Shown here piece after piece: positions 49,475-58,563 of a stretch of DNA of 64,000 nucleotides (its first letter is position 1; each line of letters starts with the position of its first letter). Both the position numbers and the translations under genes were made by a program. The DNA lies in contig NZ_CP107928.1 in assembly GCF_036030735.1 (NCBI RefSeq), positions 8,680,001-8,744,000 of the forward strand, written 5' to 3'. A model generated the notes under the pieces. It was given only the letters and a program-made list of their open reading frames with translations. It had not been told where the DNA came from and searched no databases. The DNA comes from Streptomyces sp. NBC_00425. Its GTDB lineage: Bacteria > Actinomycetota > Actinomycetes > Streptomycetales > Streptomycetaceae.

Positions 49475-52465
49475 CTAACGGCTCGGCGCGTCCAGTCCCG
49501 GCGACGTGTCCGGGTCCGGGTTGAACACCGGGTGGTAGCTCTCCGGCGGCGCGAGGTACGCGGCGGGCAGGCCGCCGGTGTCGACGACGATCTGGTCCAC
49601 GGCGATCCCCGGGTCGACCATGAAGACCCGCAGGACGTGCTCGCCGGGCTCGGCGACGGTCACCGACGCGGTCAGCTTCTCCACTCCTTCCTCGACGTTG
49701 CGCGCCCAGGCGTCACCGCGGTTGCCGGTGGCCACGGACTGCCCCGACAGGAGCGCGGGCGGCTGGTCGTCCAGGGCGACGGCGAGCCGCCGCGCGCCCC
49801 GCTCGTCCAGCGAGGGCAGCCGGAAGACGGTGACCGGGAACGTCCCGGTGCTGGTGAAGCGCACCCGGTAGCGCAGCTCCGGCGCACGGGTGGCGAGGTC
49901 GGCGGTCACCGGGGCCGCCGTCGACGGCGCGGCCTCCACCGCGGCCGCGCCACGGCCGAGCCCGCGCACCGTTCGCCAGCGAGCCCCGCCGCGCGCCACC
50001 CGGCGCTCGGTGTGCACGGCGTCGATCGACACCCAGCCGTTCGCCTCGACGAACCCGCGCGCCCGCAGACGCGCCCGCTGACCGTCGTGGACGACCGTCA
50101 GCGGCACCTCGAAACGCTCGTCACCGCTGGCGAACGCGACCGTGACGGCGTGTGTGCCCTCCGGCGCGGCGGGCCAGTCGATCTCGATCCACACCCGGGT
50201 CTGCTCGGTGAGCGAGCCGCCCGCCGTGCTCAACCGGACCCAGGGCCGGTCCGCCTCGGCCACCCAGGAAAGCGGGAGGAAACCGGTGTTGAAAACGTCC
50301 ACGAAACGCCGGTCCCGGGTCACGGAGGAGAACGGCAGCGGCCGTGCGGCGCCGACCTCGTTCCCCTCGGCGGCGATCCCCAGCCCGGACGTCTCCCGCC
50401 GGACGACCCGGGTGACCGCCGGACGGCCCGGCGCCTTCGGGATCTGGGAGGGGTACGGATTGATGTAGCCGTTCCACTTCCCGCCCGCCACCTCGGTGTT
50501 GTACCGCTGGGTCAGCGCCGCCTCCTGGGCGTGCGCCGCCTCGGCGAGGTCCGCGAAGCGGTTGGTCCCGGCGCCGCGCCCCTGCCGTGCCGCCAGGGCG
50601 TTGCGGTCCGCCCAGTAGTACTTCAGGTTCATCAGGTACGCGCCGTGCACCGGATAGTGGACGAGTTCGAAGAAGGCGTCCCGCAGGGCCGCGGGGAGTT
50701 CGTCCCCGAGCGCCGCGGTCCGTCGCAGCAGACGGTCGTAGGCGGCCATGCGGCGTCCCGCCTCGTCGCCGTGGTGGACCACGGAGAAGACGCCGCGGTC
50801 GATGAACTCCGGGCGCCGCTCCGCCGCGAGCCGGTAGTACTCGGTGCGGATCGAGGTGATCTCCCGGCCGTACCGCAGCCCGAACTGCCGCCCGTACCAC
50901 TCCGCGAGGAAGCCCTCGACGTCCTCGGCCGTCCACCGGTCCACGTCCCAGGCCATGTCCATGGAGAAGGACAGGCCCGTCTCGATCGACTTCAGGTCGC
51001 CGACGTTGAAGATCCACATCCGGTCGGCCCGGTGCTCGTACACCCTGCGCAACTCCTGCCACACCTTGGCCAGTTGCGTCGTGTCCAGCCAGAGATAGCT
51101 GCGCGGACGGCCCCAGTAGGAGAGGTGGTAGTAGATGCCGTTGCCGCCCGGACGGGCGCGCTCCGCCTCGGTCGGCAGCTGGCGCATGTTGCCGTGGTTG
51201 TCGTCCGGCCAGATCAGCGTGACGTCGTCGGGCACCCGGACGCCCGCGTTGTACAGGTCCAGCACCTCCTTGTACGGGATGAAGATCTGCGGCTCGGCCG
51301 CCGTTCCGACCTCCTCCGCGAGGATCCGGCGCTGGTCGGCGATGATGTCGTTCATCACCGCCACCTTCTCCGGGATCGTGGTGGCGTTCTTCGTCTCCAG
51401 CGCGCTGTCGTGCAGCCCGCGCATGCCGAGCGTCCAGCTGCTCTCGTAGGCCGCGTTCTCCCGGGCCCGCGCCCGCCAGTAGTCGGAGATCACCGCCGGG
51501 TTCACCGTGTAGTCGTAGACCGGCGGTGTGCCGTCCGCGCCCCGGTGGTCCTCGGCCCACGGGGCCCACTCGTGGACGCCGTTGCGCAGCAGGGCCTCCG
51601 GATGGCTGGAGCCGACCACGATGCCGTACCGGTCGGCCAGTTCGGGGTTCTCCCGGTACTTGTTGAAGAAGTCGGAGTACGGATGCATGGCCGGCCAGAG
51701 GTAGTTGGCCTTCAGTCGGAGCAGCAGCTCGAAGAGGCGCTCGTACGTCCGCGGACCGATGTTCTTGTCCGGCTCCTGCGTGCGGTGCGACCAAGTGGTC
51801 AGGTTCTGCTCGTCGTTGATGAAGACGCCCCGGTAGCGGACCGACGGTTCGGGGCGCACGAAGGGCCCCGCGGGCACGGCGACCGCGTCCCGCCGCTCGA
51901 CGGGCACGTCGGCCCACCAGTACCAGGGCGAGACCCCGATGCGCTCCGAGGTGTCGTAGATCCCGTAGACCGTGCCGCGCGGGTCGCTGCCGGCGATCAC
52001 CAGGGCGCGGTCCACCCCGGGCGCGGGACGCTCGACCACCTGGGTCACGGACGCCTCCCGGCGTCCCGTCACCCGCCGCACGCCGAGCCGCTCGTGCGCG
52101 ACGAGACGGTCCAGGACCGGGCTCGAGTCGAGCGTGCCGACCACGATCAGTGCCGTGGCCCGTTCCGGCAGGGTGCGCCGCAGGGCGGGCCGGACCCCGG
52201 TGACCCGTTCCACGTCGGCCTGCAGGTCGCCGGCCGCGCGCAGCACGGCGGGGTCCGCGCCCGCGTCCACGAACACGTCGACGGCGACACCGTTCCGCAC
52301 CAGGTCGAAGTCGGGCCGGGCGGAGGCCGGAGCGCCCTCGGCGGCCCGGGCGGCCGAGGGGGACGTCGCCGGCAGCAGCGGGGCCACTCCGACGGCCGTC
52401 AAGCCCCGCAGAAACGCCTTTCGGCTCCATGGCTGCGAGGTGTCCTGTGGTGCGGTGTGCGACAT
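49475..52465 (-). CDS. exported GH115 xylan alpha-1,2-glucuronidase
   Basis: 996-residue glycoside hydrolase family 115 enzyme removing (methyl)glucuronic acid from xylan. Tat-type signal: SRKAFLRGLTAVGVAPLLPA has RK instead of RR, a tolerated variant, cleavage near ARAAEG. Conserved GH115 stretches: RGVFINDEQNLTTW near residue 216, KANYLWPAMHPY, TLIWPDDNHGNMRQLP and IFNVGDLKSIE. C-terminal beta-sandwich domains (about 690-985) follow. GGGAG precedes ATG 52465. A LacI-type palindrome lies upstream. Confidence 0.94.
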   Translation of the reverse strand: MSHTAPQDTSQPWSRKAFLRGLTAVGVAPLLPATSPSAARAAEGAPASARPDFDLVRNGVAVDVFVDAGADPAVLRAAGDLQADVERVTGVRPALRRTLPERATALIVVGTLDSSPVLDRLVAHERLGVRRVTGRREASVTQVVERPAPGVDRALVIAGSDPRGTVYGIYDTSERIGVSPWYWWADVPVERRDAVAVPAGPFVRPEPSVRYRGVFINDEQNLTTWSHRTQEPDKNIGPRTYERLFELLLRLKANYLWPAMHPYSDFFNKYRENPELADRYGIVVGSSHPEALLRNGVHEWAPWAEDHRGADGTPPVYDYTVNPAVISDYWRARARENAAYESSWTLGMRGLHDSALETKNATTIPEKVAVMNDIIADQRRILAEEVGTAAEPQIFIPYKEVLDLYNAGVRVPDDVTLIWPDDNHGNMRQLPTEAERARPGGNGIYYHLSYWGRPRSYLWLDTTQLAKVWQELRRVYEHRADRMWIFNVGDLKSIETGLSFSMDMAWDVDRWTAEDVEGFLAEWYGRQFGLRYGREITSIRTEYYRLAAERRPEFIDRGVFSVVHHGDEAGRRMAAYDRLLRRTAALGDELPAALRDAFFELVHYPVHGAYLMNLKYYWADRNALAARQGRGAGTNRFADLAEAAHAQEAALTQRYNTEVAGGKWNGYINPYPSQIPKAPGRPAVTRVVRRETSGLGIAAEGNEVGAARPLPFSSVTRDRRFVDVFNTGFLPLSWVAEADRPWVRLSTAGGSLTEQTRVWIEIDWPAAPEGTHAVTVAFASGDERFEVPLTVVHDGQRARLRARGFVEANGWVSIDAVHTERRVARGGARWRTVRGLGRGAAAVEAAPSTAAPVTADLATRAPELRYRVRFTSTGTFPVTVFRLPSLDERGARRLAVALDDQPPALLSGQSVATGNRGDAWARNVEEGVEKLTASVTVAEPGEHVLRVFMVDPGIAVDQIVVDTGGLPAAYLAPPESYHPVFNPDPDTSPGLDAPSR

Positions 52466-52501
52466 CGACGCTCCCGACTAGACACTGGCATGACCATGCT
52501 A

Positions 52502-52513
52502 GAAAGCGCTTTC
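52502..52513. promoter_or_regulatory. LacI-type operator of GH115 gene
   Basis: GAAAGCGCTTTC is a perfect 12-bp palindrome with the central CG typical of LacI-family sites, 37 bp upstream of the start. On the minus strand TAGCAT follows it at once as likely -10. No LacI gene is adjacent, so the regulator is encoded elsewhere; the site differs from the galactan operator at 5082. Confidence 0.78.
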
Positions 52514-52619
52514 CCCGGCACTCTAAGCCAGCGCGGACGCCGACGTCCATATCCGTGCGGCGCGGGCCGACGGTGGGGTCCGCGCGTGGCCGGCTTCGGG
52601 CGGGCGGGGTTGTTATGAC

Positions 52620-52908
52620 CGCCGTCATGACGGATGCTGCCTCTCGGCGTCCGGGTCAGTGCCCGGAGCCGCGTCCCGGTCGGCGTCCGGGTCCGTGCCC
52701 GGCGCGGCGTCCGTGTCTGTGCCCGGCGCGGCGTCCGTGTCTGTGCCCGAGCGGGCCGACCCGCCGCGCGACGCGGGCTCACGCCGAAGCGGAACGGCCG
52801 GGACATTGGGGCCGGAAGCCGGAAGCCGGAAGCCGGAGCTGGAGCCCGGAGCAGGAGCAGGAAGCCGGAGCCGGGGGCCGGAGCGGGGGGCCGGAGGCGC
52901 AAGTCGAG
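52620..52908 (+). repeat. simple-repeat region before SCO6745-like gene
   Basis: Two exact 24-bp copies lie at 52695-52718 and 52719-52742, three 7-bp copies of GGAAGCC at 52814-52834, and further GGAGC/GGAGCAG and ATGCAG runs lead into the gene. Together with 52466-52619 this makes 443 bp without another gene. The frame of the next gene stays open through it from ATG 52616, but a translation would be low-complexity. Confidence 0.75.
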
Positions 52909-53895
52909 ATGCAGATGCAGATACAGACGCGGATGAAGATGCAGCCGCCGACCGGTCGGGAGGACTGGGTGAACGACACCGTCGCACGGGCGATGTGGGA
53001 GAGGTTCGAACCGGTCCATCAGTTGGTGTACTTCGCGCCCGAGGTGCGCGCCGCCGCAGACGGCCTCGGGATGAGGGGCTACTGGATGGGCTACTTCGCC
53101 CTCCGTGCGGCGCCCCTCGGGCCCGCCCCCGCGGCCGTCGTCACCAGCTGTTTCTACGTGTTTCACCCCGACCGCGTGGCGCGCGCCCTGCCGGACGCCT
53201 GGCATGCGGCGACGTCCCAGGACGTGCTGACGGCGCGTGAGCGGGCGGTGGACGCCGCCATGACGGCCCTCTACGGGCCGGCGGTCGTGGGCTCGCCCGA
53301 GATGGCCGAGGCCGCGGAACTCGCCTGGGAGGCGGCGCGGGCGGCGGACACCGCGGGGCGCGTGCTCGGGGCGGCCAACCAGGCGCTGCCCCGCCCGGAA
53401 CAGCCGCACGTCAGGCTGTGGCAGGCGCTGACCACCCTGCGCGAACACCGCGGCGACGGCCATGTCGCGGCTCTCGTCGCCCGCCGTCTGGGGCCGGTCG
53501 GGGCCATGGTGCTCAAGTGTGCGACGGGTGAGGCGGACGCGGAGTTCCAGCGGCAGACCCGCAGGTGGGACATGGCGGCCTGGCATGCGGCGCAGAGGGA
53601 ACTCCGCGAGCGTGGCTGGCTCGACGAGGACGCACGTCTCACCGAAGCCGGAGCGGCCGCCCGGGCCGGGGTGGAGGCCGACACGGACGCGGCCGCCGTC
53701 ACGCCGTGGACGACCCTGGGGTCCGCCGCCACCGCCCGCCTCGCCCATCTGCTCGAGCCGCTCGCCCGCACCGTCCTGGACTCGGGGATCGTCCCGGGCG
53801 GCAATCCGGCCGGCCTCACGGGCGCGTTCGACGGCGGCGTCATGGACGGGTCGCCCAGCGGGGAGCCGAGCGGGCGGCCCGCTGCCGCGAGGTGA
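52909..53895 (+). CDS. SCO6745-like helix-turn-helix protein
   Basis: 328 residues of the actinobacterial SCO6745-type family (winged-helix-related, function unproven). Recognisable segments: EPVHQLVYFAPEVRAAADGL, RGYWMGYFALRAAPLG, SCFYVFHPDRVARALPDAW, AMTALYG, and a C-terminal HTH-like part (WHAAQRELRERGWLDEDA, LTEAGAAARAGVEADTD). Family members begin close to the VHQL segment, so the start is placed at ATG 52909, 11 bp after GGAGG; several in-frame ATGs (52915, 52933, 52939) and the much earlier 52616 are alternatives. Confidence 0.83.
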   Translation: MQMQIQTRMKMQPPTGREDWVNDTVARAMWERFEPVHQLVYFAPEVRAAADGLGMRGYWMGYFALRAAPLGPAPAAVVTSCFYVFHPDRVARALPDAWHAATSQDVLTARERAVDAAMTALYGPAVVGSPEMAEAAELAWEAARAADTAGRVLGAANQALPRPEQPHVRLWQALTTLREHRGDGHVAALVARRLGPVGAMVLKCATGEADAEFQRQTRRWDMAAWHAAQRELRERGWLDEDARLTEAGAAARAGVEADTDAAAVTPWTTLGSAATARLAHLLEPLARTVLDSGIVPGGNPAGLTGAFDGGVMDGSPSGEPSGRPAAAR

Positions 53896-54092
53896 CTGTC
53901 CGGCCGACGCGGACGGCCGGGCATCAGGGGCGTGAGGCGCATGAGGGGCGCGAGGCACCCGCGGTGGGGCCGGGCGGCGCCTGCGGTGGCGGCGCGTGAG
54001 CGGGCGGTGTGCGCGCCCCCGTCGGCGGGGCGATGTCCCGCCGGCCCCGCTTCGTCGAAGCGTTCGGGGCGACAGCGCGGGCCTGCCGTCAG

Positions 54093-54098
54093 TAGGCT
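54093..54098 (+). promoter_or_regulatory. -10 element, apparent leaderless start of rpiB-like gene
   Basis: TAGGCT lies 6 nt before ATG 54105, with no Shine-Dalgarno sequence. Confidence 0.55.
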
Positions 54099-54104
54099 CG
54101 CGGC

Positions 54105-54695
54105 ATGCGGATCTCCGTCTCCTCGGACATGGACGAACCAGTCGCCCGCGCCCTCGTCGCGGAGCTGCGCGGCCGCGGGCACGACGTGGTGCCGCACGGC
54201 GCGCTGCGCTCCGGCGACGACCCCCGGTGGGCGATCTGCTCCGCGGCGGCGGCGCGTGACGTGGCCGACGGGACCTCCGAGCAGGCGGTCGTGTGCTGCT
54301 GGACCGGCACGGGCGCGTCCATCGCCGCGAACAAGGTCGCCGGCGTCCGGGCCGCCCTGTGCACGGACGCGTGCACGGCCGAGGGCGCCCGGCGCTGGAA
54401 CGACGCCAACGTCCTCGCGCTCAGCCTGCGTCTGACCTCCGAGCCGCTGCTCAAGGAGATCCTGGACGCGTGGTTCGCGGCCGAGGCCGGCCACGACGCC
54501 GAGGACCGGCAGAACCTCGCGCACGTCGCCGCACTCGACGCGTCAGGTGCGCGACGCACGGCAGGTGCGTCAGGTGCGCCCCGCGCGGCGGGTGCTTCAC
54601 ACGGGCCGGGCGCGTCGGACGTCTCCCGCCCGGTCTCCGCCCCCGCCCCCGCCCCCGACGCCTTCGGCGTGGGCGGGGCGCACTCGGGACCGTAG
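54105..54695 (+). CDS. RpiB/LacAB-family sugar-phosphate isomerase
   Basis: 196 residues; the first ~150 form a ribose-5-phosphate isomerase B-type Rossmann domain: CWTGTGASIAANKVAGVRAA with the catalytic cysteine C65 and ALCTDACTAEGARRWNDANV. The E. coli CGTG becomes CWTG. The C-terminal ~50 residues are a low-complexity Gly/Ala/Ser/Pro tail with repeats of GASGA. Position 148 bp before phosphoketolase suggests pentose-phosphate interconversion feeding xylulose 5-phosphate. Confidence 0.87.
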   Translation: MRISVSSDMDEPVARALVAELRGRGHDVVPHGALRSGDDPRWAICSAAAARDVADGTSEQAVVCCWTGTGASIAANKVAGVRAALCTDACTAEGARRWNDANVLALSLRLTSEPLLKEILDAWFAAEAGHDAEDRQNLAHVAALDASGARRTAGASGAPRAAGASHGPGASDVSRPVSAPAPAPDAFGVGGAHSGP

Positions 54696-54842
54696 GATCT
54701 GCGCCCCCATACGGACGGCTTCGCGGTTTCGCTGCTCCGTATGGGTCGCTCGGCCGTGTGGGGTACCCGGCCGACGGGGAGGGAGGTCAGGTACGGACCG
54801 GCACGCACCTCCGAGCGAACCCGATCGGGAAGGGAACCCGAG
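54693..54842 (+). promoter_or_regulatory. promoter and structured leader of phosphoketolase gene
   Basis: TAGGAT (54693-54698) overlaps the stop codon of the isomerase gene and could be a -10. About 8 bp later CCCATACGGA (54706-54715) pairs perfectly with TCCGTATGGG (54736-54745) across 20 nt, so the mRNA would begin with a 10-bp hairpin followed by ~97 nt of leader. It could also terminate the isomerase transcript. Confidence 0.6.
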
Positions 54843-57227
54843 ATGCCCGTCGACCCGCAAGCGACGTCCGCCCGGCTCACCGACGACGAACTCAGGACGC
54901 TGCACGCCCACTGGCGCGCCGCGAACTATCTGGCAGTCGGCCAGATCTACCTCATGGCCAACCCGCTGCTCACCGAGCCGCTGCGGCCGGAGCACGTCAA
55001 GCCGCGGCTGCTGGGCCACTGGGGCACCTCGCCCGGGTTGAACCTCGTGTACACGCACCTCAACCGCGTCATCCGCACCCGTGACCTGCACGCCCTGTGC
55101 ATCTGGGGGCCCGGTCACGGCGGGCCGGCGGTGGTGGCGAACTCCTGGCTGGAGGGCTCCTACTCCGAGACCTATCCGGACGTCACCCAGGACGCGGCCG
55201 GCATGGCCCGGCTGTTCAGGCAGTTCTCCTTCCCCGGCGGCATCCCCAGCCACGTCGCCCCGGAGACCCCCGGCTCCATCCACGAGGGCGGCGAACTCGG
55301 CTACTCGCTCTCCCACGCCTACGGCGCCGCCTTCGACAACCCCGACCTGCTGGTCGCCTGCGTGATCGGCGACGGCGAGGCGGAGACCGGGCCGCTGGCC
55401 GCCTCCTGGCACTCCGACAAGTTCCTCGACCCGGTCCACGACGGCGCCGTCCTGCCGATCCTGCACCTCAACGGCTACAAGATCGCCAACCCGACGGTGC
55501 TCGCCCGCATCCCCGAGCCCGAGCTCGACGACCTGCTGCGCGGCTACGGCCACGACCCGATCCATGTCACCGGCGACGAGCCGAACGCCGTCCACCGCGC
55601 GATGGCGCAGGCCATGGACACCGCCCTGGACCGCATCGCCGCTCTCCAGCACGCCGCCCGCGAGGAGGGCTCCGGCGAACGCCCCCGCTGGCCGCTGATC
55701 GTGCTGCGCACCCCGAAGGGCTGGACCGGTCCGGCCCACGTCGACCGCGTGCCGGTCGAGGGGACCTGGCGCGCCCACCAGGTGCCGCTGTCCGCCGTCC
55801 GCGACAACCCCGAACACCTGCGGCAGCTGGAAGCGTGGCTGCGCTCCTACCGGCCGGAGGAGCTCTTCGACGAACGCGGCGCGCCCCGCCTCGACGTGCA
55901 GGCGTGGATTCCCGAAGGGGACCGCCGGCTCGGCGCCACCCCGCACGCCAACGGCGGGCTGCTGCTGCGCGAACTCCCGCTGCGCGACCTGGACGCGTAC
56001 GCCGTCCCCGTGGACAAGCCGGGCGCCGCGCTGCACGAACCGACGTCCGTGCTCGGCGAGTTGCTCGAGGACCTGATGCGCTCCACCGCCGACCGGCGTG
56101 ACTTCCGGCTCGTCGGCCCGGACGAGACCGCCTCCAACCGGCTCCAGGCCGTCTACGGCGCCACCGGCAAGGCCTGGCAGGCGCAGACCCTCCAGGTGGA
56201 CGAGAACCTCGACCGGCACGGCCGGGTGATGGAGATCCTGTCCGAACACACCTGTCAGGGCTGGCTGGAGGGCTATCTGCTGACGGGCCGTCATGGCCTG
56301 TTCTCCTGCTACGAGGCGTTCGCGCACATCGTCGACTCGATGGTCAACCAGCACATCAAGTGGCTGCGCGTGACCCGCAGGCTGCCCTGGCGTGCGCCCG
56401 TCGCCTCCCTCAACTACCTGCTGACCTCGCACGTCTGGCGCCAGGACCACAACGGGTTCTCGCACCAGGACCCCGGGTTCGTGGACCACGTCCTCAACAA
56501 GAGTCCCGAGGTCGTGCGGGTCTATCTGCCGCCGGACGCCAACACCCTGCTGGCCGTGGCGGACCACGTGCTGCGCAGCCGCGACTACGTCAACGTCGTC
56601 GTGGCGGGAAAACAGCCCTGCTACGACTGGCTGACGATGGACCAGGCCCGCGCGCACTGCGCGCGCGGGGCCGGCGTGTGGGAGTGGGCCGGCACCGAGA
56701 ACGGCGCCCGCGAACCCGACGTGGTCCTCGCCTGCGCGGGGGACGTGCCCACCCAGGAGGTGCTGGCCGCGGCCCAGTTGCTGCGCCGCCATCTGCCGGA
56801 GCTGGCGGTCCGCGTGGTCAACGTCGTGGACATCGCCCGGCTGCTGCCGAGCGGCGAACACCCGCACGGCATGGGCGACTTCGAGTACGACGGGCTGTTC
56901 ACCGCAGACAAACCGGTGATCTTCGCCTACCACGGCTACCCGTGGCTGATCCACCGTCTCGCCTACCGCCGCACCGGACACCGGAACCTGCACGTGCGCG
57001 GCTACAAGGAGATCGGCACCACGACCACGCCGTTCGACATGGTCGTCAGCAACGACCTCGACCGCTACCGGCTCGTCATGGACGTCATCGACCGCGTCCC
57101 CGGCCTCGCCGTGCGCGCCGCGGCGGTGCGTCAGCGGATGGAGGACGCGCGGCTGCGCCACCACGACTGGATCCGCGCCCACGGCACCGACCTTCCCGAG
57201 GTGGCGGACTGGGCCTGGGACGGCTGA
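54843..57227 (+). CDS. xfp: xylulose-5-phosphate/fructose-6-phosphate phosphoketolase
   Basis: Thiamine-diphosphate enzyme that splits xylulose 5-phosphate (and often fructose 6-phosphate) with phosphate to acetyl phosphate. It has 794 residues, normal for the family. Motifs: [40 protein letters not shown], the ThDP motif [43 protein letters not shown] and [17 protein letters not shown] is 8 bp before ATG 54843. No acetate kinase gene follows. A 7-bp hairpin at 57240-57261 ends the unit. Confidence 0.96.
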   Translation: MPVDPQATSARLTDDELRTLHAHWRAANYLAVGQIYLMANPLLTEPLRPEHVKPRLLGHWGTSPGLNLVYTHLNRVIRTRDLHALCIWGPGHGGPAVVANSWLEGSYSETYPDVTQDAAGMARLFRQFSFPGGIPSHVAPETPGSIHEGGELGYSLSHAYGAAFDNPDLLVACVIGDGEAETGPLAASWHSDKFLDPVHDGAVLPILHLNGYKIANPTVLARIPEPELDDLLRGYGHDPIHVTGDEPNAVHRAMAQAMDTALDRIAALQHAAREEGSGERPRWPLIVLRTPKGWTGPAHVDRVPVEGTWRAHQVPLSAVRDNPEHLRQLEAWLRSYRPEELFDERGAPRLDVQAWIPEGDRRLGATPHANGGLLLRELPLRDLDAYAVPVDKPGAALHEPTSVLGELLEDLMRSTADRRDFRLVGPDETASNRLQAVYGATGKAWQAQTLQVDENLDRHGRVMEILSEHTCQGWLEGYLLTGRHGLFSCYEAFAHIVDSMVNQHIKWLRVTRRLPWRAPVASLNYLLTSHVWRQDHNGFSHQDPGFVDHVLNKSPEVVRVYLPPDANTLLAVADHVLRSRDYVNVVVAGKQPCYDWLTMDQARAHCARGAGVWEWAGTENGAREPDVVLACAGDVPTQEVLAAAQLLRRHLPELAVRVVNVVDIARLLPSGEHPHGMGDFEYDGLFTADKPVIFAYHGYPWLIHRLAYRRTGHRNLHVRGYKEIGTTTTPFDMVVSNDLDRYRLVMDVIDRVPGLAVRAAAVRQRMEDARLRHHDWIRAHGTDLPEVADWAWDG

Positions 57228-57239
57228 GGCGACGGCAAG

Positions 57240-57261
57240 GACGCCGCCCCCGGGGCGTCCG
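57240..57261 (+). terminator. hairpin after phosphoketolase gene
   Basis: GGACGCC (57240-57246) pairs with GGCGTCC (57255-57261) around a GC-rich 8-nt loop, 12 bp after the stop. Confidence 0.65.
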
Positions 57262-57585
57262 ATCAGGGCGCACGGGCCGGGGCGGACGGCGCAGGGGAAG
57301 GGGCAGACACCGGGCCGTCGTGCGCCCTGGCACGACGCCGCGTCCGGTGCCTACAGTGGTCGGCCGGTCCCGCACACGGATCCCCGGGGCCCGCCCCACA
57401 CCCCTGGTCACCGGCCGACCGGCCCGGCGCCCGTCCGGGACCGGCGACGGCCCGCACACCGGCGCGGCTTCCGCGGCGACGGGTGCGCGACCACCCGCGC
57501 GACAGGCACCATCCCGTGACACCGCTCGGGCCGTGCGAGGGCCGTCCGCGGTACGAGCGCGCGTCGAGAGCCCCAGGAGGCCGCT
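57262..57585. other. 324-bp intergenic stretch
   Basis: No gene or clear promoter is visible between the phosphoketolase terminator and the ATP-grasp gene. Confidence 0.5.
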
Positions 57586-58563
57586 GTGTCCCGACCGTGC
57601 ATCGCCCTGATCGCCGACCCCACCTCTCCCGAGGGGTGCCGTGAGTACCTCGCCGACGCCGTGGAACTGCTCACCGGCGCACCGCCCGTCCGGGTCGACT
57701 CCCGGCACTTCGCGACCGGCGGAACAGGGCAGGCGACCCGCCACGGGGACCGGTTACGGCTACGGGTCCCCGAGGAGCGGCTCGACGTCGCGCCCGACGT
57801 CGTTCTGCTCTACGAGATCCCGCCGCACCGCCGCCGGGGCCTCGCCGGATTCCAGCAGCTCCTGGAAGCCCACGGCGTGGTCACCCTGGCCGCAGGTCCC
57901 GACGCCTGGCGGACGGCGACCGAGAAGAACCTCACCGTCGAACGCTTCCGCCGGGACGGCGTCGCCCAGATGGAGACCGCCGTGCTGTCCCGCCCAGCCC
58001 CGCAGGAGGCGGCCGACGCGTTCGACCGGCTCGGCGGGGACACCTGGGCCAGGCCCGTCGTCGGCACCGGCGGCAACGACACCTTCCATGTCACCACCTC
58101 CGCCCAGCTGGAGGACGCCGCCGCCTACTACGCCGAGCGCGGCACCGACTGGCTGCTCTCCCGCGACGCCGGCAACGTGACCGCCGACGGCCGGCGCCAC
58201 CAGTTCCGCGTCTTCGTCCTCGGCGACCGCGTCGTGCACGCCCGCGAGCACCTCCAGCCCGAGACCGACACCCCCTGCAACACCTGCCAGGGCGCGACCG
58301 CCGTCCACATCGCCCCGCCGGACCTGGACCCCCGGCTGGCCGAGCTCGCCGTCGCCGCCACCGCCTCGGTCGGGCTGCCCTTCGCCGGCGTCGACCTGGC
58401 CGTGGAGAACGGCGGAGTCGTCTTCGAGGTCAACGTCCAGCCGGCCTTCGTCGACGGGGAGCGCGAACTGCACGCGGTGGCGGTGCCCTACGTCCAGGCG
58501 CACCTCGACGCCCTCGCCTGGAGCTGCGGCGGGCCGCCCCGGGGGCTCACAGCCTCAGCGTGA
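57586..58563 (+). CDS. ATP-grasp (RimK/glutathione-synthase-like) protein with a TTA codon
   Basis: 325 residues. An N-terminal pre-ATP-grasp domain ([20 protein letters not shown]) is followed by an ATP-grasp fold: [31 protein letters not shown] (phosphate loop), [19 protein letters not shown], and the metal site [20 protein letters not shown] near residue 275. It would ligate a carboxylate to an amine using ATP; substrates unknown. GTG 57586 has CAGGAGG 5 bp upstream. Codon 57 is TTA (57754-57756), so translation likely depends on bldA tRNA. Its 3' end overlaps the convergent phosphatase gene by 17 bp. Confidence 0.87.
   Translation: MSRPCIALIADPTSPEGCREYLADAVELLTGAPPVRVDSRHFATGGTGQATRHGDRLRLRVPEERLDVAPDVVLLYEIPPHRRRGLAGFQQLLEAHGVVTLAAGPDAWRTATEKNLTVERFRRDGVAQMETAVLSRPAPQEAADAFDRLGGDTWARPVVGTGGNDTFHVTTSAQLEDAAAYYAERGTDWLLSRDAGNVTADGRRHQFRVFVLGDRVVHAREHLQPETDTPCNTCQGATAVHIAPPDLDPRLAELAVAATASVGLPFAGVDLAVENGGVVFEVNVQPAFVDGERELHAVAVPYVQAHLDALAWSCGGPPRGLTASA

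Noticed and set aside
52616..52908. N-terminal extension of the SCO6745-like protein
   Set aside because: Open in frame but built of simple repeats, lacking a good ribosome site and beyond the family's usual start; kept only as a finding.
52998..53016. GGTTCGAACC resembling a tRNA T-arm
   Set aside because: It lies inside the SCO6745-like coding sequence (segment WERFEPVH), and no cloverleaf can be formed around it.
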